Shown: piece by piece, positions 1 through 8,289 of the stretch
Layout: each line of letters starts with the position of its first letter
Numbering within the stretch: position 1 is the first letter of the stretch
NCBI RefSeq assembly: GCF_024397855.1
Contig: NZ_CP073343.1
Coordinates: 434,001-498,000, forward strand
Source of the DNA: Marinomonas rhizomae
GTDB lineage: Bacteria > Pseudomonadota > Gammaproteobacteria > Pseudomonadales > Marinomonadaceae
Direction of reading: 5' to 3'
Length of the DNA stretch: 64,000 nucleotides
The notes under the pieces: generated by a model
The model's database searches: none
The model's input: only the letters and a program-made list of their open reading frames with translations
Told to the model about the DNA's origin: nothing
Made by a program: the position numbers and the translations under genes

Positions 1-2
1 AT

Positions 3-233
3 GAAGTAAGGCAGCTTGCTTCTAGAACCAGTTCGGCGACAGAAGAAATTATTAGTGTGGTAGGGGACAATAAAAAACTCACAGAACAGGCAGTCTCGCT
101 AATTGAAGAAAGTATGGAAAAGGCTCAGAAAGCCCTCGATCTTTCAACCGAAGCAGGTCATGTGATGAATGACATTCAGGAAGGCGCAAAACAAGTTGTT
201 GATGCGGTAAGTCAATTTAACAACAAATTATAA
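3..233 (+). CDS. Methyl-accepting chemotaxis protein, C-terminal end (5' cut by window)
   Basis: The window opens inside this reading frame, which continues for 76 codons to TAA. It encodes the tail of a chemoreceptor signalling domain. 'DEVRQLASRTSSATEEI' is the segment that follows the conserved hairpin tip of MCP MA domains, and the remainder is a charged heptad-rich helix ending in NNKL. No C-terminal CheR/CheB-binding pentapeptide is visible. Family knowledge: this region packs back along the cytoplasmic four-helix bundle that controls CheA. The sensory domain, and so the ligand, lies outside the window. It is transcribed toward a strong terminator just downstream. Confidence 0.85.
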   Translation, partial: EVRQLASRTSSATEEIISVVGDNKKLTEQAVSLIEESMEKAQKALDLSTEAGHVMNDIQEGAKQVVDAVSQFNNKL

Positions 234-261
234 CCCTTCTGGAAGTTCACAACCGCTATGT

Positions 262-300
262 AAATTCCCCTAAGCGTTTTTCGCTTAGGGGAATTTTTCG
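262..300. terminator. Bidirectional rho-independent terminator
   Basis: A perfect 15-bp stem (262-276 with 282-296) closes a five-T loop. A T-run lies on the right side and an A-run on the left, so it can end both the chemoreceptor gene and the converging radical SAM gene. Confidence 0.9.
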
Positions 301-321
301 TTAAGTAGAGAGCCCCAGTTA

Positions 322-1440
322 CTAAAACAACGTCATCTGGTCACCTTCTTTTGGCGGAACCGTAAAATGACGGCAATCGAGATAACTCAGTCGGTTGTCA
401 TCCAATCCATACTTGCGTCGCGCCACGTGAAAGCGTTGGTTAATCAAATCCGCAAAAATGCCTTCCCCTGTCATACGCTTGCTAAACCTACTGTCGTAGA
501 ACTTGCCGCCACGCATGTCCATAATACGCTGCAAAATATGCTCAGCACGTTCTGGGTAGTGCTGGTGGAGCCAATCTGCAAACAAAGGCGCAACCTCGTG
601 AGGCAAACGCAACATGATGTAATTGATGGATTGTGCGCCAACCTCAGCACAGGCAGCAACTATTTCTTCTAGTTCGTTATCATTAATAAAAGGAATCACT
701 GGTGCGACAAGAACCGAAACCGGAATGCTTGCTTCTCGTAAGGTTTTAATCACCTGTAAACGTGTCTTTCCAGACGCCGTTCTGGGTTCCAAAATACGCT
801 TTAAATCGTTATTCAGTGTCGTCACGCTGATTGCCACATGGATGAGCTTTTTCTCTGCCATTTGCGTGAGCAAATCTATGTCTCTGAGTATCAAGGTGCT
901 CTTGGAGATCAGTGAAATTGGCTGATTGTGCGCCAAAGCAATTTCTAATAATTGCCGCGTGATCTTGAGTTGTTTCTCAATCGGCTGATAAGCATCGGTA
1001 TTAATACCTAATGCAATGGGTTCACAACGATAATTTGGGTGTGCCAATTCTTCTGCAAACAAAAACACCGCATTGGTCTTCGCAACCAGCTTGGTTTCAA
1101 AGTCCAATCCAGGCGACAAATCTAAATACGCATGAGTCGGACGAGCAAAACAATACACACAACCATGCTCACAGCCTTTATAAGGGTTTACTGACAGGCG
1201 AAAAGGAATATCAGGAGATGAATTACGACTAATGATGCTTTTTGCGCGTTCATAGCGAACTTCCGTCTTGGGTGATGATGTTTCCAGCAAAGCAATGGCT
1301 TCGTCATTTTCATCGACTTCCACCAAGGTAATTGCAAAGCGTCCCGCCATATTATTGGCAGTACCGCGCCCCTTGATCGGATTATTTAGAGGGGATTTCT
1401 CACCTTTTTGATCGCTGTTGTTGGTAGAAGAAGCAGACAT
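322..1440 (-). CDS. PA0069-family radical SAM protein (SplB-like), SOS-box associated
   Basis: Radical SAM enzyme of the family often labelled 'DNA repair photolyase' or PA0069-like; the reaction is unknown. The cluster motif C-x3-C-x2-C (NPYKGCEHGCVYCFARP) lies near residues 90-97, followed by the THAYLDLSPG and INTDAYQPIE segments typical of the family, then a TIM-barrel-like region and a C-terminal FYDSRF segment. I start at 1440 (MSAS) and not at the far upstream ATG: GGGGG sits just before this codon, and the longer start would lie upstream of the LexA-like operator at 1455-1474. About 372 residues, normal for the family. Single gene, converging on the chemoreceptor terminator. DNA-damage control is inferred from the operator. 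Repair of a spore-photoproduct-like lesion is only the family guess. Confidence 0.85.
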   Translation of the reverse strand: MSASSTNNSDQKGEKSPLNNPIKGRGTANNMAGRFAITLVEVDENDEAIALLETSSPKTEVRYERAKSIISRNSSPDIPFRLSVNPYKGCEHGCVYCFARPTHAYLDLSPGLDFETKLVAKTNAVFLFAEELAHPNYRCEPIALGINTDAYQPIEKQLKITRQLLEIALAHNQPISLISKSTLILRDIDLLTQMAEKKLIHVAISVTTLNNDLKRILEPRTASGKTRLQVIKTLREASIPVSVLVAPVIPFINDNELEEIVAACAEVGAQSINYIMLRLPHEVAPLFADWLHQHYPERAEHILQRIMDMRGGKFYDSRFSKRMTGEGIFADLINQRFHVARRKYGLDDNRLSYLDCRHFTVPPKEGDQMTLF

Positions 1441-1454
1441 AAAATCCCCCATAA

Positions 1455-1474
1455 CGCTGTATATATAACCAGTA
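1455..1474 (-). promoter_or_regulatory. LexA (SOS) box
   Basis: Read on the minus strand the site is TACTGGTTATATATACAGCG. It has the gammaproteobacterial LexA pattern CTG-N10-CAG with an AT-rich alternating centre. It ends 14 bp before the chosen start of the radical SAM gene, where it would cover the promoter. Confidence 0.75.
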
Positions 1475-1522
1475 TATTGGGTGTTGGGTTTCAATAAAGC
1501 AAGTTTTCTTTTGTTTGCTTAT

Positions 1523-2581
1523 CTACAGAGACACATTACGTTTTTGCCGCATCAGGAATACAAAAGCGATGCCACCGACAAGGCCAGTAAGAATACCGAT
1601 TGGCATGTCTTCGGGTGGCATGATAATTCTGGAAGCAATGTCCGCTGCGACGAGGAACAGAGCGCCGGATAACGCCGATAACGGCAGGACTTTGCGATAA
1701 TCGCCACCAACCAACAAGCGTACGATATGCGGCACCATCAAGCCGACAAAGCCGATGACACCAGAAAACGCCACCGCCGCGCCAGTCAGCAGCGCGCAGA
1801 CAACAATCACGATCAGGCGGAAGCGTTCGACCGGAACGCCCAAGGTGCTGGCGCTTTCATCGCCAAGTGTCATGGCGTTTAGATAACGGGCGTTGTAAAT
1901 CAAATAGCCGGAACCTAATAAAAGCGTGACCAGCGGAAACCAAAGTTGCCCCCACTGAGCAAGGCCCAAGCCGCCGAGCATCCAGAATATCACCGTATGA
2001 GATGAACGGTGATCGCCCATAAAAATGAACAGATTTCCCAAGGCAGTTAGCACAAAGGCGACGGCGACACCGGCGAGAATCAAACGTCCCGCGCTGTGTG
2101 CCGAGGAAAAGTTCGCGACGGCCAAGACTAAAAACATTGCACCTAAGGCTCCAATAAAGGCAAACACGGGAACCGTAACCACGCCCAGAATCATGCCAGT
2201 GTGGAGCAAGGCGATAATCGCGCCTAACGCCGCACCAGAAGACACACCCAATAAATGTGGATCAGCCAAAGGGTTGCGAGTCACGGATTGCAGTGCCGCG
2301 CCAACAATTGCCAAGGCGGCCCCGACCATGGCGGCAAGCAGTGTGCGCGGCAAGCGAACGGCCCAGATGATGTTTTCGCGCCCCATCGACCAGTTAGGAA
2401 GCGTGTTGGTGATCGACAGTTTATGGCCGATCACGCTCCACACAGTGGACTGGCTAATGGACACGGAACCCACGCCAATCGCCACGCCCATTAATAACAG
2501 CAGCAGTATGCTTAGCATGATTAACAAAGCGGGCAGGGGAACGCGTCCCATGATGGTGAGCTTTTTCTGGCCTGCTTTCAT
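1523..2581 (-). CDS. FecCD-family ABC transporter permease (metal chelate, probably zinc-related)
   Basis: Integral membrane subunit of a BtuCD/FecCD-type importer, about 352 residues with roughly ten hydrophobic segments. Family marks: 'RLPRTLLAAMVGAALAIVGA' near residue 75, 'NPLADPHLLG', and the C-terminal 'GLMVPHIVRLL...D' block that contacts the ATPase. The start codon overlaps the stop of the substrate-binding protein gene (ATGA), so the two are translationally coupled. It is the last gene of a three-gene operon (ATPase, binding protein, permease) running from 4437. Family members carry iron-siderophores, haem, cobalamin, molybdate or metallophores. The Zur-like operator before the operon argues for a zinc-related substrate, which is inference. 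Confidence 0.85.
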   Translation of the reverse strand: MKAGQKKLTIMGRVPLPALLIMLSILLLLLMGVAIGVGSVSISQSTVWSVIGHKLSITNTLPNWSMGRENIIWAVRLPRTLLAAMVGAALAIVGAALQSVTRNPLADPHLLGVSSGAALGAIIALLHTGMILGVVTVPVFAFIGALGAMFLVLAVANFSSAHSAGRLILAGVAVAFVLTALGNLFIFMGDHRSSHTVIFWMLGGLGLAQWGQLWFPLVTLLLGSGYLIYNARYLNAMTLGDESASTLGVPVERFRLIVIVVCALLTGAAVAFSGVIGFVGLMVPHIVRLLVGGDYRKVLPLSALSGALFLVAADIASRIIMPPEDMPIGILTGLVGGIAFVFLMRQKRNVSL

Positions 2582-3561
2582 GATGCGGTTCTAAAAGCCT
2601 CAGCTAAGCGTTTAATTGCATTAATATTACGAGGCCCCGGCGTTGCCTCGACGTATTCCAATACCACGAAATGATTGTTTTTCACCGCTGGAATATTTTC
2701 GAAGGCAGGATTGCTTCGCAAGAAATTGATTTTTTGTTCTGCGGTCACGTCGCCGTAGTTAACAATGACAATCACCTCTGGAGATCGGTCAATGACGGCT
2801 TCCCAGCCAATTTGTGTCCAGCTTTTTTGTACATCATCGACGATGTTTTTACCGCCTGCAGCTTCGATCAATGCCGTTGGCATGCCGAATCGACCTGAAG
2901 TAAAAGGCTGCTCTTCACCGGAATCGTAAACAAAGACTTTCGGTGCTGTTTTTAATGGCTTGAGATTAGCTTGGAAATTCGCAAGGTCTTGTTGATAACC
3001 TTTTACTAAGGCTTGGGCTTTTTCTTCTTTGTCAAAAATACGACCTAGGTTGAGTAAATCCACATAAAGGTCATCCATGGAAACTTTTGGTTTGTCCATG
3101 ATGTGAATGCAGCTTTCGGTTAGCTCGTAAACCTTGATGCCAAGCGGTGCCAAGGTATCAGGTGTGACGCCACCGCCGACACGCATGCCGTAGTTCCAGC
3201 CAGCAAAATAAAAGTCGGCATCGGCGCCTAATAGGACTTCTTTGCTTGGGTATTTAGGCGAAAGTTCAGGTAATTCACCAATGCCATTTCGTAGCGTTGG
3301 GTCTAGGGTTTTCCAGCCAGAAACACCGGTAAAGCCGACCATGTGATCTTGTAGACCAAGGGCCAACATCATCTCGGTTAGATTCACATCGTTTGATACC
3401 GCGGCTTTGGGCGCTTGCTCAAAAGTGACCTCACGGTCGCAGCTTTGTACCGTAACAGGATAACCAGAAGCATTGGCCAAACCTGTGTGTAAAAGCCCAA
3501 GTAATGCGCCGCCAATAATTAGTGACGTGTGTTTGATGTGCGTATTGACGTTCGTTGTCAT
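2578..3561 (-). CDS. Periplasmic substrate-binding protein of metal-chelate ABC importer
   Basis: FecB/BtuF-type cluster A-III binding protein, 327 residues. An N-terminal signal peptide (hydrophobic residues about 12-30, likely cleavage after ANA) precedes a mature protein starting near 'GYPVTVQSC'. The conserved opening (VTVQSCDREVTFEQAPKA), the 'VNLTEMMLALGLQDHMVG' block and the 'PELSPKYPSKEVLLGADADF' block are typical. 'ESCIHIM' supplies Cys and His side chains that could take part in metal binding (inference). RBS AGGA precedes the ATG. It lies 24 bp after the ATPase gene and overlaps the permease gene. Databases often label such proteins iron- or B12-binding on general similarity alone; the upstream operator suggests zinc starvation instead. 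Confidence 0.8.
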   Translation of the reverse strand: MTTNVNTHIKHTSLIIGGALLGLLHTGLANASGYPVTVQSCDREVTFEQAPKAAVSNDVNLTEMMLALGLQDHMVGFTGVSGWKTLDPTLRNGIGELPELSPKYPSKEVLLGADADFYFAGWNYGMRVGGGVTPDTLAPLGIKVYELTESCIHIMDKPKVSMDDLYVDLLNLGRIFDKEEKAQALVKGYQQDLANFQANLKPLKTAPKVFVYDSGEEQPFTSGRFGMPTALIEAAGGKNIVDDVQKSWTQIGWEAVIDRSPEVIVIVNYGDVTAEQKINFLRSNPAFENIPAVKNNHFVVLEYVEATPGPRNINAIKRLAEAFRTAS

Positions 3562-3585
3562 GAAAGTGTCCTGTTAATCATTCCG

Positions 3586-4437
3586 TTAATCATTGATGTA
3601 AAAAGAAAACCTTGGTCGTTGCGTGATGGGGTGTTCATCAATAATGGTGTCCACATCAAATACTTGTTTTATGCGTTGCTTGGTAAAGACATCATTGGGT
3701 GGTGCGCAGTCCTGCATTTCACCGTTTTGCATCACCAGTACTCGGTCAGCGTAAGCGGAGGCGAGGGCTAAATCGTGTAATGACACAATAAGCGTGCAAG
3801 GCAGTTTTGCTAATAAGGCCAACACATCAAGCTGGTGACGAATGTCGAGGTGATTGGTTGGCTCATCGAGAATAAGTACATCAGGGCGCTGCGCCAACGC
3901 TCTGGCGATCATCACTCGTTGGCGTTCACCGCCGGATAAAGAGTCAAAAGAGCGATCGGCTAAATGTGCCACATCGAGTAAGGCGAGTGCGCTATCGACG
4001 ATTTGGGAATCTTCGTCGGAGCGCCCCCAAACAAGAGACTTTGGTGTCAGGCCGATTTCTACCATTTCAAAAACGCTTAGACCAAATTCACCGCCAGCGT
4101 CTTGTAACACGGTAGCGATGCGTTGGGCGCATTGACGAGGCGACAAGGACCATAAATTTTGGTCATCAAGTAAAACCGTGCCCTTGGTTGGTTTATTAGT
4201 ACGATAAAGACAGCGTAATAAGCTGGTTTTTCCGGAACCGTTCGGCCCAACAATCGCCAGAAACTCGCCAGGATGAATAGTGACGGTTATTGGTTTGAGC
4301 AAGGTTTTGTCACGATAAGGCGACCAAGCGACGTCGTTCAACTGCATGCCAGCGGGCTTGCAAGCAGAAAAAAACGCGTAAGAAGTATCGTCTTGTTGGC
4401 AGTTATTAGTCGGAGTATTAATGGTTTTGTTGGTCAA
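3586..4437 (-). CDS. ABC transporter ATP-binding protein (FecE/BtuD type)
   Basis: ATPase of the metal-chelate importer, 283 residues as drawn. Walker A GPNGSGKT lies at residues about 64-71, the signature LSGGERQR and Walker B DVLILDEP follow, then the switch histidine (SLHD). The drawn start is TTG at 4437, because the reading frame has an extra N-terminal segment of about 30 residues before the usual first strand and no ATG there. An internal ATG at codon 31 (MQLNDVAW) is the conventional protein start but lacks a clear RBS. First gene of the operon. A Zur-like palindrome ends 24 bp upstream of the TTG, consistent with repression of the whole operon. Confidence 0.85.
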   Translation of the reverse strand: MTNKTINTPTNNCQQDDTSYAFFSACKPAGMQLNDVAWSPYRDKTLLKPITVTIHPGEFLAIVGPNGSGKTSLLRCLYRTNKPTKGTVLLDDQNLWSLSPRQCAQRIATVLQDAGGEFGLSVFEMVEIGLTPKSLVWGRSDEDSQIVDSALALLDVAHLADRSFDSLSGGERQRVMIARALAQRPDVLILDEPTNHLDIRHQLDVLALLAKLPCTLIVSLHDLALASAYADRVLVMQNGEMQDCAPPNDVFTKQRIKQVFDVDTIIDEHPITQRPRFSFYIND

Positions 4438-4460
4438 GGCGAATAGAGGTCCGTAATATT

Positions 4461-4485
4461 TATTTTGTTATAATATAACAAAATA
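4461..4485 (-). promoter_or_regulatory. Zur-type palindromic operator
   Basis: A perfect 12-1-12 palindrome with core GTTATA-A-TATAAC. This core is identical to the centre of the gammaproteobacterial Zur consensus (ATGTTATANTATAACAT). It sits immediately upstream of the metal ABC operon, about 250 bp from the opposite gene at 4735, so it most likely controls the ABC operon. Confidence 0.75.
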
Positions 4486-4734
4486 AGACATGGACACAAT
4501 CTGCCCTTTAAAAAACCTGACTATACGGAAGGACGATTGGCTCAACAAGGCCTGTTGGCTGGTGAATTTTCATCTTCACATGTGGGAATTGAATATTGTC
4601 TAGATTCTTGCTCAGAACTTGGTGCTTAGGTGTTTCCTAGCTAAACTTTTAAATACTTTAGGGCGATGTTTTCTTTCTTTATTAAGAAGACTTGTTTGTA
4701 CCTTCCTTAACTTAGGAATCAGGAGGCGATAAAG
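4486..4734. other. Intergenic region with possible gene remnant
   Basis: This lies between the Zur-type site and the di-haem gene. A plus-strand frame without a good start runs from the operator to a TAG at 4627-4629 and reads like ordinary protein (GRLAQQGLLAGEFSSSHVG). It could be the leftover 3' end of a deleted gene; I do not recognise the family. The rest is AT-rich, with a strong AGGAGG ribosome site at 4721 for the next gene. Confidence 0.3.
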
Positions 4735-5811
4735 ATGGCGTATCGTGCTTATCTAGTGTGCTTTTTATTGCATCCGTTTGTTTTGTTTGCTGGAAGTTAT
4801 CAATGGGATTTGCCTAATTGGATGACGCCTCCGCTGGTGCCTGCTGATAATCCAATGAGCGTAGAAAAAGTTGAGCTAGGCCAGCGGCTTTTTTATGACG
4901 CCAATTTGTCTGGCCCAGGTTACATGTCTTGTTCAACTTGTCACATGCCTGAACATTCTTTTTCAGAGCCAAGATCCGTTTCTGTTGGTGTGACTGGGCA
5001 GTTTCATAATCGCAATGCCATGGCGATTGTGAATGTGGCCTATATGAAAACACTGACTTGGGCGAATCCTAAGGAAGTGCGTTTAGAAGACCAAGCTAAG
5101 GTGCCTCTTTTCGGCATTCATCCGATAGAAATGGGCACTAAAGGCCAAGAAGGCAAGGTTATCTTGTTTCTACAACGAGACCCTATTTATCCAGGCTTAT
5201 TTAAAAAAGCCTTTTCCGATCAAGATGACCCAATTAGTTTCGATACAATTACCAAAGCGTTGGCGTCTTTTGAACGTACTTTAATTAGTTATCAATCCCC
5301 TTATGACGATTACAAATACAATCATAATGGCAGCGCCATTAGCGAGGATGCCAAGCGTGGTGAAGCGTTATTTTTGAGCGCTAGACTGGGGTGTTCTGGC
5401 TGTCATTCTGGCGTGCATTTCTCCGATGCTACGAAAGCGTCAGCTTTTCATAATACGGGGCTTTATAACCTAGACGAACAAGGCGCTTATCCAAAAGGTA
5501 ATCAGGGCTTGTATGAACATACTGGACAAAGTTCAGACAGGGGACGATTCAGAACCCCGACCTTGCGCAACATCGGCAAAACAGCTCCCTATATGCACGA
5601 TGGCTCTATCGCGACGTTAGAAGAAGTATTAGATCACTATGGCGCTGGTGGACGTGCCGCATTACAGGGAAGCGCTTCTCCCTTGATATCCGAGAAAATC
5701 CATAAATTTGTCTTAACGGCCAATGAAAGACGTCAAATGATTGCCTTTTTAACGAGTCTTACAGACGGCGAATTCATAGAAAATCCGCGCTTTACGACCC
5801 CATTTAGATAG
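4735..5811 (+). CDS. MbnH-like di-haem cytochrome c peroxidase family protein
   Basis: Exported di-haem protein, 358 residues, with a signal peptide over residues 1-19. Two c-type haem sites are visible, CSTCH at 66-70 and CSGCH at 220-224, in the CCP/MauG arrangement. The opening 'YQWDLPNWMTPPLVPADNPMS', 'LTWANP' and 'FGIHPIEMG' are features I associate with the MXAN_0977/MbnH branch, whose studied member oxidises a tryptophan of the partner MbnP to form a copper site. No MbnP-like gene is adjacent, so this copy is an orphan here. AGGAGG lies 8 bp before the ATG. A periplasmic location is inferred. It could instead be a conventional peroxidase; substrate not determinable from sequence. Confidence 0.8.
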   Translation: MAYRAYLVCFLLHPFVLFAGSYQWDLPNWMTPPLVPADNPMSVEKVELGQRLFYDANLSGPGYMSCSTCHMPEHSFSEPRSVSVGVTGQFHNRNAMAIVNVAYMKTLTWANPKEVRLEDQAKVPLFGIHPIEMGTKGQEGKVILFLQRDPIYPGLFKKAFSDQDDPISFDTITKALASFERTLISYQSPYDDYKYNHNGSAISEDAKRGEALFLSARLGCSGCHSGVHFSDATKASAFHNTGLYNLDEQGAYPKGNQGLYEHTGQSSDRGRFRTPTLRNIGKTAPYMHDGSIATLEEVLDHYGAGGRAALQGSASPLISEKIHKFVLTANERRQMIAFLTSLTDGEFIENPRFTTPFR

Positions 5812-5823
5812 CATGAAAGAGAC

Positions 5824-5859
5824 AAAAACCGTCGTAATCGATGATTAAGACGGTTTTTT
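5824..5859. terminator. Bidirectional terminator between di-haem gene and chemoreceptor
   Basis: Arms AAAACCGTC and GACGGTTTT flank an AT-rich loop, with a T-run on the right and A-run on the left, between two converging genes. Confidence 0.8.
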
Positions 5860-5879
5860 AGGTTTTAAGAAGCGCTTTA

Positions 5880-7496
5880 TTAAACCGTGAAGCGTTTCAC
5901 TTGTCCGGCAAGTTCATCGGAGTTGTTTAAAGTCTGATGGACTGAATGGCTAATACGTTTGGATATTTCCATTACATCTTTCGACATGCTGGCAAGATTT
6001 GATAAGTTCTCGTTGATCTCGTCAGTGACCTTGCTTTGCTCTTCGGTGGCGCTGGCGGTTTGCGCGGTAAAGTCATAGATTCGCCCTGCCGATGTTTTCA
6101 CGACGGCAATGGAATCCATGGTTTTACGCGAAAGAGAGACACTGGTGCCGGCCATATCAACGCTTTGGGTGATCGAGTTGACCGCATTGCTCACGCCAGA
6201 CTGTAAGTCATTAATCATCTTTTGAATGTCTTCGGTGGAGTTTTGCGTTTTGCTGGCGAGATTTCGCACTTCATCGGCGACTACGGCAAAGCCTCGGCCT
6301 TGCTCTCCTGCTCGTGCGGCTTCTATTGCCGCGTTTAACGCGAGCAAGTTGGTTTGCTCGGAAATGCCAATGATGACATCCAATACGGACGCAATCTTAT
6401 CAGATCGTTCAGAAAGTTGATTGATGACGCCTGCAGCGCTTTGGATTTGTGCTGCAAGACCATCTAGTTGAGCAATAGCACTGTCTAATTGTTTTACGCC
6501 ATCATCGGCGGATCGATTTAACGCTTCGACTTCTGCCACTGTGTCGGCGGCATTTTGTGCGACTTCACGAGTGGCACCACCCATTTCTTCCACTGCAGTG
6601 ACGACAAAGTCCAGTGATTGATTTTGACGCTCACTCAGATCCGCGGATTCTGATGCGGACTCACCCAAGTTAAACATTTCTTGGCGGATATGCTCACAGC
6701 CATTACGAACTTGGCCAATCAAGCTGCCAAGTCGTGCAACAAAGCGGTCTAGCTCTCTACTCAATTCGCCTGTTTCGTCTGGTTTCACACTGTCTATACG
6801 GCGAGTTAAATCACCATCGCCAGAGCTAATTTCGCGTACACCTGATGTGACCAATTTGATGGCTTTTGAAATATTCCGCGGGGCAAACCAAGCAAGCGCG
6901 ATGCTCAATAATAAAGCGAAAATAGCAAAGATGGCTACAATCACTTTAAAAGTGTTAGTGAATTCGTTGATGGCTTGGTTTTCAAGTTCGGAATGTTTGC
7001 TGATCAGCTCTTCAGAGTGATCGTAAAGTGATCGTAATTTGATGAAGTTCGCTTGGTTTTCATCAATAAAAAGAATCATAGCCGCATCAGGGTTGTCTTT
7101 CACTAATTGGATAATCTTAAGGCTACCAGCCGACCAATTTTTATAGAGAGTATCGAAGTTTGCTAATAACTGGGAAATTTCATCGATATCGGTAGTGAGT
7201 AGCCGGAATTCTTGCATGCGGTCTAGCGCTTGTTTGGCATTTAATAGCGCTAAAACTTCTAATTCTTTAGCGTCGGTTGAGCTTTTTTCGAATACTAATG
7301 TGGCCAAAGCTAGGCGTGATTGATACAAGTCTCTATCGGCGTTTTGAATCAAAGCTGTCCCAGAAGTGTACTTACCTATACTATTTTGCAAGTAACTGAT
7401 CAATGTCTCGGTAGAGATAATAACCAGTAGAAAAACCAACGCTAACCCGCCAAATATGAACGTATAGCGACCCCTTATCGTCTGTAGCATCTTCAT
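5880..7496 (-). CDS. Methyl-accepting chemotaxis protein
   Basis: Complete transmembrane chemoreceptor of 538 residues. TM1 is at about 12-34. A periplasmic, mostly helical sensor follows at 35-180, with no PAS or Cache signature and resembling four-helix-bundle sensors. TM2 is at about 183-207 and ends in FAPRN. A HAMP domain ([26 protein letters not shown]) leads to the MA domain with the hairpin '[20 protein letters not shown]' and '[15 protein letters not shown]'. No C-terminal pentapeptide is present, as in many environmental receptors. RBS AGGGATAA precedes the ATG. Ligand unknown. Monocistronic, ending at the shared terminator at 5824-5859. Confidence 0.93.
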   Translation of the reverse strand: MKMLQTIRGRYTFIFGGLALVFLLVIISTETLISYLQNSIGKYTSGTALIQNADRDLYQSRLALATLVFEKSSTDAKELEVLALLNAKQALDRMQEFRLLTTDIDEISQLLANFDTLYKNWSAGSLKIIQLVKDNPDAAMILFIDENQANFIKLRSLYDHSEELISKHSELENQAINEFTNTFKVIVAIFAIFALLLSIALAWFAPRNISKAIKLVTSGVREISSGDGDLTRRIDSVKPDETGELSRELDRFVARLGSLIGQVRNGCEHIRQEMFNLGESASESADLSERQNQSLDFVVTAVEEMGGATREVAQNAADTVAEVEALNRSADDGVKQLDSAIAQLDGLAAQIQSAAGVINQLSERSDKIASVLDVIIGISEQTNLLALNAAIEAARAGEQGRGFAVVADEVRNLASKTQNSTEDIQKMINDLQSGVSNAVNSITQSVDMAGTSVSLSRKTMDSIAVVKTSAGRIYDFTAQTASATEEQSKVTDEINENLSNLASMSKDVMEISKRISHSVHQTLNNSDELAGQVKRFTV

Positions 7497-7812
7497 AAAA
7501 TTATCCCTGTGATTGAAGTCTTAAGGAACCAAGGAATGGTTCCTATTTCCTTGCTATACAGCGGTCTTTCTCAAACGATCCTTTTCAAATGGACGACATT
7601 AATTAGACAATAGCACCACATTAAAAATGACACTGGGTTTTGAAATGTGCAAGCAATGTTTAGGTGGTTTTATAAACAAATTGTAACTTTTTGCAAAGAA
7701 CAATGTTGTGCAAAAAACGGCTCTGAGATTCGAGTTAATATGGCCATACGAAAACTTGAGTGACAGTGATTAGATTCTGAGCGAATAAATTAAACAAAAA
7801 GGGGAAGGAAAC
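7497..7812. other. Intergenic region between divergent genes
   Basis: 316 bp without a supported gene. The only structure I see is a short inverted repeat, TTTTTGCA (7688-7695) with TGCAAAAA (7709-7716). A purine-rich ribosome site (GGGGAAGGAA) precedes the OsmC gene. Confidence 0.4.
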
Positions 7813-8280
7813 ATGTCGGAGTATTTTGCAACGGTTGAGTGGAAGCGTGGTTCACAGGTTTTTTCAGACAAAAAATACAGCCGTGCCCATGAATGGCTGT
7901 TCGAAGGCGGTGTCGTTATTCCTGCTTCGTCGTCGCCACACATTGTGCCTTTGCCTATGTCGGTAGCAGAAAACGTTGACCCAGAAGAAGCCTTTGTTGC
8001 TTCTATTTCCAGCTGTCATATGTTGTTCTTTTTGGACTTCGCCTCACGCAAAAAACTCATAGTCGAACAATACACAGACCGCGCTATTGGTACCTTGGCC
8101 GTCGGCCCCAACGGCAAACAAATGATGACCGAGGTCGTGCTTCGTCCAACGGTCACCTTTGTGGGTGAAAAGCCAAGCGCAGATGTATTAAAAGCGCTTC
8201 ATCACCAATCCCACGAAGCCTGTTTTATCGCCAACTCAGTGTTGACCGAAGTTCGAGTCGATGAGGCGTTTTGTGTTTGA
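7813..8280 (+). CDS. OsmC family protein
   Basis: 155-residue OsmC/Ohr-fold protein. The two redox cysteines expected of the family are present: Cys68 in 'SISSCHMLFFL' and Cys137 in 'HEACFIANSV'. The family reduces organic hydroperoxides with thiol cofactors, normally in the cytosol. This belongs to a divergent OsmC-like branch ('EWLFEGGVVIPASSSP' near the N-terminus) and not to classical Ohr, which is encoded separately at 12925. Start chosen at ATG 7813 behind GGGGAAGGAA. Stands alone, converging on a GST gene 9 bp away. Peroxidase activity is a family inference. Confidence 0.88.
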   Translation: MSEYFATVEWKRGSQVFSDKKYSRAHEWLFEGGVVIPASSSPHIVPLPMSVAENVDPEEAFVASISSCHMLFFLDFASRKKLIVEQYTDRAIGTLAVGPNGKQMMTEVVLRPTVTFVGEKPSADVLKALHHQSHEACFIANSVLTEVRVDEAFCV

Positions 8281-8289
8281 TTTGTGACG

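Noticed and set aside
1441..1494. ATG at 1494 as the radical SAM start
   Set aside because: It would place the LexA-type site inside the coding region and has no ribosome site.
2025..2594. 189-codon plus-strand frame over the FecCD permease gene
   Set aside because: Opposite-strand shadow of a membrane protein gene; composition (Ala/Thr/Pro-rich) is that of complementary membrane codons.
7688..7716. Inverted repeat TTTTTGCA/TGCAAAAA considered as an operator or terminator
   Set aside because: A-T rich arms of 8 bp with a 13-nt gap occur often by chance; too far from either start and no paired copy.
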